Assembly: GCF_905475395.1 (NCBI RefSeq)
Contig: NC_058338.1
Span: forward strand, 90,753,435-90,817,434
DNA length: 64,000 bases
From: Chrysoperla carnea
Taxonomy: Eukaryota; Arthropoda; Insecta; Neuroptera; Chrysopidae
Direction: 5' to 3'
The translations under genes and the position numbers were made by a program. Below the pieces are notes generated by a model. It did not search any database, was not told where the DNA came from, and saw only the letters and a program-made list of their open reading frames with translations. Position 1 is the first letter of the stretch, and each line of letters opens with the position of its first letter. Shown here in pieces: positions 24,301 through 35,792 of this stretch.

Positions 24301-27300
24301 TCCTTGATTTCAATTATATACATATTATACAGAAGAAAATTCCACAGTCTGTATCCAGAAAAGAACGCTTTCTCGGGTGTAAGAGTAATGAAAAATTGTC
24401 AATATTTTAACATTTTCTATCATTTGATGAAGTCCTACTGTTATAACTTGGACCATCCTGCTGAAATCACCTTATCAGCAGCTTCACTTAGATGATATGT
24501 GATATCCAATCCAGACGCTCCGGCGCCTATCACCAAAACTTGATCATTTTCAAATGGTTTTGGATTTCGATAATCATGACTGTGTAGTTGTTTTCCTTCA
24601 AAAGTTTCTATCCCTTTCAAATGGGGATATTTTGGTACGCTACGACGACCATTTGCAATTATAACTGCATCGAATTCATATACTTTTTCCTCCTTCGTTT
24701 GAAGATCCAGAGAAATTATTTCCCATCTATTGTTTGCAATAGGTTTCACTTTCTTCACATGATTGTAAAACTAAAAAAAAAAAAGGTTCGGTGAAACATA
24801 TTTGATTACTGACAGTGTTGAATCTACACTGGGGGCACTAGAAACTAGTGACCAGCGCGGCGAAGTGCGGCAAAATTAAGGATATGCATTTTTTTTTAGC
24901 GTTATCGAAAAACTTTAAGTGTGCTCGTTTTAAAATATAAACAAGTGAAAACAAACATTTGACTGAGTAAATTGTTGAAATACCATGTATAGGCAGTGTT
25001 GATTACTTTGTCACATTACAATTACAGACATACATGTCACACATATGTAGCTGATATTCCCATATATAATACATATTCCCATATTATACAATTTGCGCTT
25101 TCACGGGTAAATAGTGATATTTACGAAAAAATGTTTCAATCAAAAGTTGTTAATTTTTTTATAAGGAACATTTATTACATTTAAACTAATTGTTCTATTT
25201 CTAATGGTTAACAAGATGGATCCTACGAACCCAAGACCCAATTGACCTATGTTGCTCATTTATGAACTCGACTCCACTTTTTATGCCATAAGCTCGCTAT
25301 AAAAATTTCAGCTTGATATATTTTTTCGTTTTTTAGTAATCGTGATGACAGACGGGCAGACAGACAGGCAGACGACAGACAAACAACCGGAAATGGATTA
25401 ATTAGATGATTTTATGAACACCTATACTAAAATTTTGTTCATAGTATCAATATTTTTAACCGTTACAAACTTGGGACTAAACTTAGTATACCTTAGTATA
25501 TTTCATATACATGGTATAATAAATAACAACCAGTTCGACTCGTGCGGAATTCTGGATTGCGGTATTCGTGGTTAAAAACATGCCAAAGAAATAATATACA
25601 GGATGCCTTTTTAAGTTGATATATGCTTGAAACTCGAAAAATAACTTTTATCGATAAAAATGCTTCAAGAAAAAAATGTTGGGTCTATATAATCGCACAT
25701 CTTACGCAGGCATTAAACTTGATTCGGGTTTTCAGGCTCAATGAAAAGCTCACTTTATTTCCTACCTGAAAAGTTGTTATTGATCAAAAAGAAAACATTT
25801 TTTGTAAATCGTACAGTTTTTATCCAAAAACAGACTCAAAATTGTTTTTCGTATAATCGTTTCTGTAAATATAAATCCAATAAAACTGATTTGTTTTTCT
25901 ATAAAGCCCAATTTTGTTCAAATTGAATGAACAAATGCACAAAAAGCAAAATTTTTGCTACCAATTACTGTCTAAACAATAGGCATTTCAAGGAACAGCT
26001 GTTTTCGTTTCTTTACTCAATTTATGATATAGGTAATGGGGCGGAAGGTATCACGATGCCCCAAGGCGGCACTTAAGGAAAATCTAACTCCGATTACTGA
26101 ACTCTTAAAATTCAATTTTGAAGGAGCGTGCAATGAATGAATCAAACAGTGCTTGAAGTATGAGAGATCTTTAATGACATCTGGATCAAATACCTCTGCT
26201 ATAATTTAGGAGGGGGTCACCATTGAGACTTTAGACCTTAGATCTATAAGTACTGCGATTCTTTCTTTAGGAATAACAAGTAGACAAAAATGAGACTCTA
26301 TTCAGAACAAAGATACCGCCGGAAAATTACAATGAGGGATCTACTCATGATTTCCGGTCACTTTGAAATATCTTCAGGTGTCAGTTTATGTTATTTGCAA
26401 ATGAAGCTATAAGACGGTGGGCAGAGGTAACGTAGAACGCTTAAAATTTCATTAATGTCTCAAAAGAATGTAGACTTCTTTATGTGAATTTAACAGATAG
26501 ATATAAAAAGATACTTACGTACTTTTATATGTTTCTTTAAGTCAAAATGATCAGCGAACGCATGAAGATATTTTAACACGTCTTCATGGTTAACATACGA
26601 TGTAAAATTGTATGATGTTATATTGTTTGGATAATCTGGAATACTCATCATTTGTATAGGTACATTCGATCTAAAAATTACCATATGATTCACTATTATT
26701 ACAAACAAACAAAAATTTAAATAAACAAGTGAAAACAAACAATTGACTGAGTTAATTGTTGAAATACCATATATAGACAGTGTTGATTACTTTGTCACAT
26801 TACACATACATACATGTCACGTCACTGATATATATATATTTAACTGATATTACCATATAATACATACTATACAATTTGAAGTAAGAGTTTTTTAAATTTT
26901 TTTGTAATGAAAATTTATTAAAACATTTTGGTTGTAGTTAATTCACTGGCTTAACCGGCTCAGTAGTCGAGCGGTCTAAGGCGTGAGTCTTTGACCGTTT
27001 GGCTACTGACCGGGAGGTTGCGAGTTCGAATCCAGGCAGGGGCAGTGTAAACAAATTATAATTAATGGGAGGTGCAGAATTGATCACATTGTCCACCCAC
27101 ATCATAAACTGTAATTGTATATATGTAGTTAAATAAATAAAGATTAACAAATAGTGATGTGGGTGGCCTCTGGTAAGGCATATGTCAGAGATAAATTTCG
27201 ATTTTTGCCCCAATTTCCTAGATCAGTTTTTTGTATTTTTAAAATACGTATTTTCGACTACCAAGTAGTCATCATCAGTAAGAATTAGCTAGTGAATGTT

Positions 27301-30300
27301 ACTCTTTGCTAATTTGGTGGCGGACTGCACGTGCAAACTGCAGTCCGCCACTAACTGAGCCGGTTAAGCCAGTGAATTAACTACAACCAAAATGTTTTAA
27401 TGAATTTTCATTAAAAAAAAATTTTAATTGCACATGCAGTCCGCCACGTTAGCAAAGAGTAACATTCACTAGCTAATTCTTACTGATGATGACTACTTGG
27501 TAGTCGAAAATACGTATTTTAAAAATACAAAAAACTGATCTAGGAAATTGGGGCAAAAATCGAAATTTATTTCGACATATCCTAGAGTTCTCATTTATTA
27601 TCTTCGAGAATATTTATATATGTCAGAGAAACGGAGGTTAAAGCCCATTATTATCATTATTATTATTACTACACAATTTAGGGATCCAAGACCCAATTGA
27701 CCTATGTTGCTCATTTAAGAAATTGACCTCACTTTTTACATCCTTAGCACGCTATAAAAATTTCAGCTTGATATCTCTTTCCTTTCTAGTTATCGTGATG
27801 ACAGACGGACAGACAGACGACAGAAAGACAGACAACCGGAAATGGACTAATTAGGTGGTTTTATGAACACCTATACCAAAATTTTTTGCTTAGCATCAAT
27901 ATTTTTAAGCGTTACAAACTTGGGACTAAACTTAGTATACCTTGGTATATTTCATATACATGGTATAAGGTACATAAAAACTGTTTATTGTTTAAAATTA
28001 AAGAATAATTTTTGCTATAAGTCTCTCATACTTGACTATAAGCAAAAGCTTGAGGCGCTCCGAATCATTCTTGATATTTTAAAATGAGCGCCTCTATCTT
28101 TTACGAATAGCCAAAAATGAGTACAATAAACTTTTTAGTACAATAAAAGCAGCTTATTCCTTAGAAGTATTTTTTATTTAGTTTTAAATTTTAAAACGTT
28201 TTTAGTTTTAAACTTTTAATGAATTAAAAATAGCCATGAACACTTTTCGGTAGAAAAACTATAATAGAAGTGTTTATAAATCAATTAAATTTCATAAGGT
28301 TATCAAATGGGTTAAGATCAACCTTATAAGCCGTCTCTTAGACTATTTATTCAAATTAATTTTGCTGTTATTTACGCAGTTACATTTTATCAAGCAAATT
28401 ATTTTATATACATATAGGTGCGCAACAATACAGTCATATGCACCTTAATAAGTGTGTCAAGTGTATACAGAATGTTCGTTTGACATCTAGGCATATAAAT
28501 ATCACGAGTATAACAGAGTACATGAGTTAAGCAATTTATCTAAATAAGAGGTATTATAGGTGTTATATGAAATTGCAAAAGTGACTTGTATCGTGGATTA
28601 TCTGTTGTAATTCATCTATTCAACTAAGAAACTCCCACTCTCCAAGCCTCTTACAACTATCTCAACGCATATCGAAGCTTCAACACATGCATATAATACC
28701 TCTCACTTTAAGATGCTTTGCTTAACGCACATATTCTGTCATACTCCTGATATTTATATGCCTAGATGTATACCGAACATTCTGTATATGAAATTGAAAT
28801 CACGGATTATTTTGTTTTTTTTGATATTCACATTCCGCTGCACTTCACTTCATTTCTATGCCACTATGCCACTACATTTTACAATTTTCTCAAGGATAAA
28901 TAAATGCCCGAAGGAAACTTTTCGATGCACGTTTGTTCAAATATAATAAAAAATCTATCGTTTGAGTGTTATCCGTTGATCCGTTTAGTTCGCTTAACGA
29001 AGTTCCCAAAAAATCACGTTTTGTTAGGATCATCTTTAAATTGACTCTCAAAATTTATAAACACGTAAATTTTTTAATAGGTACCCCTTACGATGTTAAA
29101 TTTATTGATTTGAGGTGTTAAAGTTTGCGTTTTTAATATGCAAATCCTATATTGTAGTGTTTTTAAAGGTATGTATTTTCAGAATCCACCCTTAAAATTT
29201 GAAACTCAAGTCTCAAATATGTGCATACACTCATTTTTTTGGGAACGTCCTTAAGGAAACTGTTTCATTAAAAATTTTCAAAAAATCAATTTTTTTACAT
29301 TATAATATTGCTATAAATAGTCTTAAATAAATTTCAACTTGAAAAAAAGTTATAGCTTTAAACGTGTAACTTTAAACATTGTTTTTCTTAAAAATACGTT
29401 TTCAAACTGATACGACGTTATTCTCCTAGTCTACGAGACCGATCTTTAAAAATCAAATGGTGCGTTTATGAAATTTTTAGACAAACGTTTATAAAAACCA
29501 TAAAAATAATACAAAAATTACTTTTTAAAGGTTTGTTGTCTGACTTTCAGTTTGATTCTAAACATTTTGCATTACAAAAAAAATTTTTTAAGGAGGTCAG
29601 TTAAGTGTCACATCCCAAAAGAAAATATCGGAGTTATCCTGATATTTAATCCAGTTTTTCCCAGGTAGTTTTTTTAACATTGTTGTTTGCTATTGGCATT
29701 GTGTCAGAAAAATGTAAAAATTTTTATACTTATTAAAGCGGTTCGACTGTCACGTGACTCGGCTGTCAATTAGTCAACTGGGCAATTTTTATGACGTAAA
29801 TATAGTAAAATGCTCATAAAATATCGTAAACTAGGAAATTAGTCTGACGTAAATGTAATAAAAATAAAATGCTCTAAAGATATCGCAAAGCGTCAAAAAC
29901 TAAAGTTTTTCCTTTTTTCTTTTTGGAAAGCGCTGTAATGTAATGCTTCTTTTTTTTTTTCATAAACAGAATTTATTATTTATTATTAAAACTTTTTTGA
30001 AGCTCATTCATCCATTAATTTTTGTACAATTAACATTATTGTGAGTTCTTACATGAGATACTATGTTAAAAATCACAATTTTAAAATGAAATAATTCAAA
30101 ATTTTGTCTCGCAAGAGGCCCCAAAACTGTGTTTATTGTGATCAAGGGACTGTGAACTATCATTTACCACAAAAAAATGAACATTCACCGTATTTGCTCA
30201 AACAGCCGACCTACTTTAATATAAAAAAAAAAAAGAATGCATAAATTGAATACCTTAATCCTTCATATAAACTTGAATGTACGGGTAATCCAAATTCATC

Positions 30301-30444
30301 AGTACCCACTTTATCCGTATACACCCATAATCCACCAATTTCTTTACCCTGTTCAAATACCGTATATTCACCTAAATTATTTTTAATAGCATGATGTAAG
30401 GATAATAAACCCGCAATTCCAGCACCAATTATTGCAATATGCAT
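18339..30444 (-). CDS. Flavin-containing monooxygenase, copy 1 (six coding exons)
   Basis: Exons in coding order: 30254-30444, 26523-26670, 24471-24770, 20847-20997, 20554-20717, 18339-18668. Joined, they give 427 codons plus TGA with all splice phases consistent. Seen: the FAD-binding motif IGAGIAG at residues 6-12; an LRSNVP block near 63-68; the FMO signature FEGKQLHSHDY at 170-180; a second dinucleotide (NADPH) motif IGAGASG at 194-200; and ILYCTGF at 259-265. The length matches insect FMOs (about 430 aa). Known for the family: NADPH- and FAD-dependent oxygenation of nucleophilic N or S atoms in xenobiotics or plant alkaloids. The substrate here is unknown. No N-terminal signal peptide is visible. 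The start is the ATG at 30444; an in-frame upstream GTG is not a plausible eukaryotic start. The exon 3 donor is GTGATT, weaker than the GTAAAT of copy 2. The linker motif usually read as ATG is ANG (residues 152-154). Introns are swollen by repeats. Confidence 0.93.
18778..19002 (+). repeat. Family E repeat, partial (in FMO copy 1 intron 5)
   Basis: GTGTCTTTTTGAAGTTGACATATGC and CGATAAAAATTCTTAGA mark the left part of family E. It runs into the 315-bp tandem array. Confidence 0.6.
19003..20385. repeat. 315-bp tandem array (about 4.4 units) in FMO copy 1 intron 5
   Basis: The landmark AAATTTGATCCGAT (or close variants) falls at 19083, 19398, 19714, 20030 and 20345, giving a period of 315-316 bp. 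Each unit also has TGTGCTTAATTCCGGGAC, CCACATT(C/A)TTGAAA and TTGGTTTATCAAAATTGGA. Units differ by scattered substitutions and not by length, as in a moderately old satellite-like array. Confidence 0.9.
21205..21670 (+). repeat. Family A repeat, left part, split by the 2-kb foldback (A7)
   Basis: Begins AAGTGAAAACAAACAATTAAC and runs through the AACAGTGATGTTTACGAAAAA and GACAGACGGACAGACAACCG blocks to TTATGAATACCAA. It resumes at 23696 with AATACCAAAATTTTGTTCATA and ends at about 23790 in ATACATGGTAT. The copy was therefore complete before the insertion. Confidence 0.85.
21671..23695. mobile_element. 2-kb foldback element (near-perfect palindrome) in FMO copy 1 intron 3
   Basis: The left arm (21697-22646) and right arm (22712-23660), each about 950 bp, are inverted complements with very few mismatches. 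The loop is only about 65 bp. The outer ends TTAGTAGAGTGAAATTA and TACTGGAGTAAATCTAA (read inward) are imperfect terminal repeats. AATACCAA flanks both sides (21663-21670 and 23696-23703), which fits an 8-bp target duplication in a family A repeat. Open frames at 22410-22750 are arms of the palindrome, not genes. No transposase is present. Confidence 0.85.
23925..24310 (+). repeat. Family B repeat
   Basis: Shares GAGCTTTACTCGGTAGGTAT, AAATTTATCACTGATATAA, AATTTGAATGTCCCG and CGCCAATAGATGCC with 17860-18206. About 90 bp of unrelated sequence (roughly 24046-24140) interrupts it between GTCCCG and CGCCAATAG, so the 68-codon frame there is not a gene. Confidence 0.65.
24939..25520 (+). repeat. 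Family A repeat, full length (A8), FMO copy 1 intron 2
   Basis: ACAAGTGAAAACAAACA to TATACATGGTATAAT, with an expanded core of GACAG(A/G)C units at about 25351-25383. Confidence 0.85.
25597..25985 (+). repeat. Family E repeat, uninterrupted copy
   Basis: CAGGATGCCTTTTTAAGTTG to about TTGCTACCAATTACTG. This copy shows the family E sequence without the hAT insertion seen at 10405-11690. Its 61-codon frame is repeat sequence. Confidence 0.7.
26881..27669 (+). mobile_element. tRNA-derived SINE carrying a nested foldback
   Basis: The head has CAGTAGTCGAGCGGTCTAAG (A box) and GAGTTCGAATCCAGGC (B box) at about 26968-27040, resembling a Leu/Ser-type tRNA. The tail ends in (ATT)n at about 27648-27665. 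CTATACAATTT at the left and CTACACAATTT at the right look like its target duplication. A 12-bp direct repeat, ATATGTCAGAGA, at 27180-27191 and 27618-27629 marks a second insertion inside the SINE body. Confidence 0.7.
27192..27617. repeat. Foldback insertion inside the SINE, interleaved palindromes
   Basis: Arm b (27187-27345) pairs with 27427-27573. Between them, 27353-27425 is the inverted complement of 26890-26963, which lies outside the insertion. The arms therefore interleave (a, b, a', b'). Landmarks are TAAGAATTAGCTAGTGAATG with its complement, and CCGGTTAAGCCAGTGAATTA with its complement. Confidence 0.75.
27968..29742. other. Intronic stretch of FMO copy 1 (intron 1) without recognised repeats
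   Basis: No match to the families named here. A plus-strand frame at 28713-28946 (77 codons) has no recognisable similarity and no coding character. A tail-to-tail similarity between CTAGGCATATAAATATC near 28490 and GATATTTATATGCCTAGATG near 28750 suggests a weak inverted repeat of about 270 bp. Confidence 0.4.
29743..30219. mobile_element. Family G MITE with TTAA ends (copy G2), 35 bp from FMO exon 1
   Basis: TTAAAGCGGTTCGACTGTC at the left and TTAAAGTAGGTCGGCTGT inward from the right are terminal inverted repeats. TTAA at both ends (29743-29746 and 30216-30219) could be a TTAA target duplication, as used by piggyBac-type elements. The inside matches 6813-7190 in inverse orientation. Confidence 0.7.
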
Positions 30445-31016
30445 TGTTGATTCCACTATTTTTTAATAAATATTATTATAGTTAAATTAATTTATTAATT
30501 TAAACAACAAAAACTTTTATTAGCACAGCATTTTTATTTTGTATAGATAAATAAATAAATAAATAAAACCTGTTTAATTTATCTAAAAATTCATCTCTTT
30601 TGTTGAGTAAATAATACTAGATAAATCAATAGAGTCAATTGAAAGTTAGTTATTTATTTCTTTGAGGAAAATATGCACTATAATTATTTTTTATCAATTA
30701 TTGATTTCCTGATTATTGAAATTATTGTGTTCACCTCGAAAATCGAAAAGTGTATTTTAATTCAGTGGCGTTCTTGAGAAATTTTGTAAGTAAGGGCCAA
30801 AAAAGGTTTTTTGAGCTTTATTATTCGACAGTCGATTGTTGAATATAAAAAAACTTGGAACAAAAAAAAACCGTAAAAAGTTATTACTTTCCTGATCTTC
30901 GTCTTATTTGAATATTGAAAAAAAAATGTGTTTTATGTTTTTGATCGGGCAGACGCTTTGATTATATTTTTCCTTTATTTTAATCGGATTCTAAATGGCT
31001 CATACTAAGCGGGAAA
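30445..31016. other. Upstream region of FMO copy 1
   Basis: Presumed promoter and 5' UTR (minus strand). It contains an (AAAT)n run at 30546-30568. I see no certain TATA box or initiator. Confidence 0.35.
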
Positions 31017-31517
31017 CCCGTGACAGTAAAACTTCACTTACGATAGGTACAATATGGAGGTGTGCCAGGGTTTATCCTGGCAGAAATATTTTATATATTT
31101 TTTATAATTACAAGTATTTTGCACTTTCATGGAAATTAATTTGTAAGAGACTATTTTATTGCAAATTTTATCTATTTTCAGGAAAATTTGGTGTGACAGC
31201 TCTTATCGTGGCAGAAAAGTCGGTCACACCGATTTTTAATATATAGAGCCAACAATCTTTTACCCTTATTGTGGAAATACTTTTTCTTTTAATTCGTCCG
31301 TGTTGAGTTCTACTTTTACTCAAAATATATCGGTGTGACAGCTCAAAACTTGACCAAAATATCTGTCACACCAGTAAAAAATAAATAAATCCTGGCAAAA
31401 AATATTCTGTTAGGATAAACCCTAGCACACCTAGTCCATATTGTACCTATCGTTAAATAGTATTGATTCATATGCGACATATCGAAATGCGTGTAAGTGT
31501 AGTTTTACTGTCACGGG
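31017..31517. mobile_element. MITE/foldback with CCCGTGACAGTAAAAC ends
   Basis: The first 80 bp (CCCGTGACAGTAAAACTTCAC, CGATAGGTACAATATGGA, GTGTGCCAGGGTTTATCCTG) recur as the inverted complement at 31385-31517, with one 50-bp indel. The inside has a second pair, GGTGTGACAGCTC, at about 31191 and 31333. The 83-codon frame at 30995-31246 overlaps the arm. Confidence 0.75.
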
Positions 31518-31891
31518 CTCCATGGCTATAAATAAATTAGCCAAAGAATGTATTACTCATAGAGGTTCCTCTCTTGTTAGGTAATTATTTACAAACAAAA
31601 AAATGATTACTAATTCATTTTCAACGTTAATTAGTTTTTCTTATCACTTTTCCTACTATATTAAATCGTTCTTATCACTATGTTGGTTTTTTTTCAAGAT
31701 TTTCAAAATAATAGTTTTTCTTTTATCCCTTAATAAAGCACAAAAAAATTGAATGCGAGTAAAATAAATTAGCTGTTGGAATTTTCGTTCTAAATTCTAT
31801 TAAGTTTCAGCGACTGAAATATACTTAGACTTATTAAAATTTACTGCTACAAAAACTATCAAAAACACAAAATTTAGAATTGTACGGTCAT

Positions 31892-32236
31892 CGTACAATT
31901 CTATATAAACGAGCAATTCTTGTATATATATATATCAGCAATCTCGGAAACGTCTCCAACGATTTTCATGAAAATTGGGGCGAAAAATTGATCCAGCTAG
32001 GTTTCATTTTTAGAAAATGTCGTTTTATCCGTGTTTTCAGGAAAATAAATGAAACATTGACTGCAAAATAGGACTCTTCCTGACATCTATTGGCGACGAA
32101 ATGAAGTACATTCCGGGACATTCAAATTGGTATTTGTGTGGAGACATTTTAAATGGTTCTTATATCAGTGATAAAATTTGTGCCTTTTTAACTCAAAAAA
32201 TACCGAGGAAAGCTCGACCATCCAGGTACTTATTAT
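31892..32236 (-). repeat. Family B repeat (inverse orientation)
   Basis: AAACGAGCAATTCTTGTATA, GAAAATGTCGTTTTATCCGTG, CATCTATTGGCGACGAAATG and TACCGAGGAAAGCTCGACC are the complements of the 17860-18206 copy. Confidence 0.7.
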
Positions 32237-34071
32237 TAAAATGACAAATATTAGTCTGGTTTCTAAAAGTGATGGCCACTATTTTTTTACCGTCTGATGA
32301 ACCAAATACCACCTAAGAATGCAACGGAAAAATTTATCAATATAAACAGCTATTAATTATGCAACAATGTAGTTTTTTAAGATCACATAAAACATATTGA
32401 TTTTAACTCTTATACACGGTCAGTGAGTCACCAGCTTCGCCCGTGACGGGTTCAAGCAAGATTAATTAGTATTTATAATATATTAATTAATGCTGCGTTA
32501 AATAAACAAGTATTTGCTCTTTGTCAGATATACACTAAAAGAAAAAAAACGACAGCTTTTATTTCGCTAAAAATACACAATATTTGCAGGTTGATTATTT
32601 TTTATCCTTGATCTTTTTGGGCCCTAGCAAATTTTAAGGTAAAGAAGTTTATATAAGAGTTAAGGTGGGGAAAATTGTCTTGATTTCTGAAAAAATATTG
32701 TCAGAAAATTTGAAGTCATTATAGAAGCAAAATTTGCAGAGCTTAGACAATTGAGTTCCCGGGGCACTTGATCTCTCTGACTGTCACTAAGCTATTAAGG
32801 TATTAGTCATGTATCAAACATTAACCGCGTTTTTTTTTAAACTTTTTTTTAAGTCTACAGTCAAAATTTCTCGAAAACCTTCGAATCGATTTCGCCTATA
32901 CTTTGCACACTTCATTTGAATACTAATTAATCGTTTCTGAACGAAGGATTTTTTTTTGGAACTATATTCCTTATTTCAATTACAACTTATTTTTTAATCC
33001 CGGAACTAACAAAAAGGGGTGTCATAAGTTTGACCGCTATGTGTGTCTATCTGTCTGTCTGTGGTAACGTAGTACCTGGACGAATGAATTGATTTTGATT
33101 TTTTTGGTTTCGTTTGGAAGGTATATATAATAGAGATAGTTCTTAGCAAAAAAACTAAAAATATTGGCGATGATCTTCAAAATCGGCTCAATTTGGGAAA
33201 GGCTTTAAGAAAAAAGATAATTTAATGGAAAGTGTTCTTAGATGTTTCAAGTGCGAGTTTAGAGTTCCGTACCCGAAAAATTTGTCGGGGGTTTTTAAAA
33301 TTTTGTAAATTTCACTTGTTAATTAAACAAAAATAGCAATTTTTGGTAAAAATAAAATTTTTTTTATTGCACTTCATCACCAAAAATTTAAAACAGAATT
33401 TTAAAAATTTAAAACAGAATGAAGAAATGAAGATAAACTTATGTAATAAAGAAATCCCTTTGGTTTTTTCATTTCAGATGATCATGATTTCAGACTGTCT
33501 ACCGCATGGAAACTTTTTTTCGAGGAGACTCGGTTGTCACCAGTACCACTGGCTGAATTTTCAATATTCTTTTATGAAAATGTATTAGAATATTCTTAAA
33601 ATAATGCTTAATAATACTAAATAATTATTTTCGCTTTTTCATGTACATAGAAAGTTAAACACCTTATGCCTTTTATTCCAACATGAAAATTATCTTATAA
33701 TTTTTCCTTTGTTACTTAACCCAAAAAGCTTTAACATTACCCTTTAATTTTTACTTATCGAGGTTCTACTGTATTTGGCTTCTTATTAACTGAAATAAAA
33801 ATTTTCTTTATATGGAATATATATTTTTTCTATACCGCTTTTACTATAATTAAAATTCATGTACAATCTTGTTTCGATTTGGCTACAAATCATTATCAAT
33901 GTTAAAAGAAAACGTGTTTGGCATGTAAATTAAAATTTGTAAATAATGGTACGACAGCTGGCAACGTCTTCGAGAGTTTATTTTATTATTTTATCTAATT
34001 ATAAAACTAATTCCTATTAAAATTACAGCCACACTAAAACTGTCTGGCAATCATAATTTATATTGCTAAAA
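32237..34071. other. Intergenic stretch between the FMO copies with no gene recognised
   Basis: Part of 33000-33300 (CATAAGTTTGACCGCT, GTCTATCTGTCTGTCTG, GTTCCGTACCCGAAAA) recurs inverted at 41495-41810, so it is another dispersed repeat. A solo transposon end, TTACTTATCGAGGTTCTACTGTA, sits near 33750. The 81-codon frame at 33343 shows no domain. Confidence 0.45.
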
Positions 34072-34783
34072 TAGTTGGATAGATCTACCGATTTTGATAA
34101 TAAATTCGGAAAATTTTGAGAGAAGGCGAATTTAAGAAAAAAAGGTTTCTTTCACTGTAAAAAATACAGAACAGTAGTTTTCCGGTTCCGGAACGATTCG
34201 CACGACTTTCTGCACGCGTTTTTGGGACAATTTATCTTTATATTGTTTTCTTAGGTGGCGTTTTCTTGAATATCTCTGCTTCTATTGATCGGATTGAGGC
34301 AAATGAAAAAAAATTGTTTATCAAGAATTTCTGCATCGACCTTGCCTGCTATCGAACCCTGAACATAGCAAAATAATCTCAAAATCTCAAGAAAACCGCA
34401 GTAATAATATTTTCAACTGAATACTTTTCGAAAAATGAAGGAATTGAATTGAAATTGAAAAAAGATGTAACTGATCATCATAAAAATGGGTGGTAAATTT
34501 TAGCCCGATATCTAATCTCAATTTTTAAAAAAAGTTCAAGAAAATCATTCAATTTTAACTTTCGATCAATAGAAGCAGAGATATTCAAAAAAACCAAAAA
34601 AAATAATGTAGAGATGAATTGTCCCAAAACCGCGTGCAGAAGATCGTGCGGGTCATTCCGGAACCGGAAAACTCTTTTCCTACATTTTTTACAACGTAAG
34701 AAACCTATTTTAAAAAAATTAACCTCCTCTCAAAATTTTCCGAATTTATTACAAAATCCGGTAGATTTATCCAACTAAAAAGG
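34072..34783. mobile_element. Family H foldback element, 215-bp arms
   Basis: 34072-34289 (TAGTTGGATAGATCTACCG to ATATCTCTGCTTCTATTGATC) is repeated as the inverted complement at 34566-34783, with a spacer of about 275 bp. The spacer matches 17400-17860. No coding capacity. Confidence 0.8.
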
Positions 34784-34872
34784 AATGATTTGACTAAAAG
34801 TAATTTTTACAGTTTTTTTGGGGAATACGCACTAATAAACTCAATAGACGCAACCGTCCACGTGTGCCAAAA

Positions 34873-34903
<31 letters not shown>

Positions 34904-35792
34904 AATAAATAAATAAATAACTAAAAAATCTGAACTTGAAATCAACTTTTCCGTTGCTAGCTCTTATACCATAATAAAAGTGAAATAGCAAAATAAATTG
35001 CAGTTGTTGGAATTTTCTTTTACAATTCCGTCAATGATTTTATAAATAAAACAAGGAAGTAATAGTACGTAGTAGGGGATCTACCTTGGGGCCCAAGGAA
35101 GGGATAGAAGAACCAAGGGAACTGAGGTGCTTCGTTATGGACCTTTTGAAGTGGCGACAGTGTATACAAATATTACTTACTAACTCGACCCGTTCAGAAT
35201 TGGGCTCCTGTAGCCTGTGACTTACCTGTACCCGTGGCTAAAAACAACAAACAACAAATTTCGTAGAAAAGTGGTGAAAAAAACCAAAGGTTCTTAAATT
35301 AATATTATTAGAACATGTATTAAAAATAGTAATTATATGTCTAGTGCAGTAGGAGAGCATTTGTAAAAAGTAACATGTTTGCCTAATCAACTTATTATTT
35401 AAATTTAAGATATTTTTTCGTTCAAATTAGCTTTTTTAGTTAGTTTTTTTTCCTAAGCGGTACATTTCTAGACCGTGAGTATGTTTATATCGTCAAACCC
35501 AGACATTAAGCTTGAAAATGGCGGGAATCATGGAATTTGACAAAGGAATAAGGAAGATAACTAAGTGTAGGACAGAAAAAAACTTGCTAGAGTAATAAAT
35601 ATATATAAAATAATTTAGTCAATCAATAATTTTGTATTTTTTTAAAATGAAAATATTTCTACAAAACACAATCATTGAGGTCACAAATTTATAGAACTAA
35701 ATTTTATGGACTTTCCCAAAAATTCATTCACAGGGGAAAATAAATAATCGATGAAGGTTATCTCTTGTCATTGAGTAACAGATTACACTTAA
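34784..35792. other. Intergenic stretch with a (TAAA)n microsatellite
   Basis: The tetranucleotide run lies at about 34870-34921. The remainder, up to the stop of FMO copy 2, holds no recognised gene; the part nearest the stop is presumably its 3' UTR. Confidence 0.5.

Larger units (their letters stand above)
26724..27967 (+). repeat. Family A repeat split by a SINE (A9), FMO copy 1 intron 1
   Basis: The left part, 26724-26880, ends ACTATACAATTT. The right part resumes at about 27670 with GGGATCCAAGACCCAATTGAC and ends at ATACATGGTATA near 27967. Between them lie a tRNA-derived SINE and a nested foldback. Confidence 0.8.

Noticed and set aside
30454-30456. Upstream GTG as FMO copy 1 start
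   Set aside because: GTG initiation is not expected in a eukaryotic gene. The ATG at 30444 gives the MHIAIIGAG start found in copy 2.
34870-34921. Tetranucleotide array as a CRISPR or regulatory array
   Set aside because: A plain (TAAA)n microsatellite; there are no spacers and the genome is eukaryotic.
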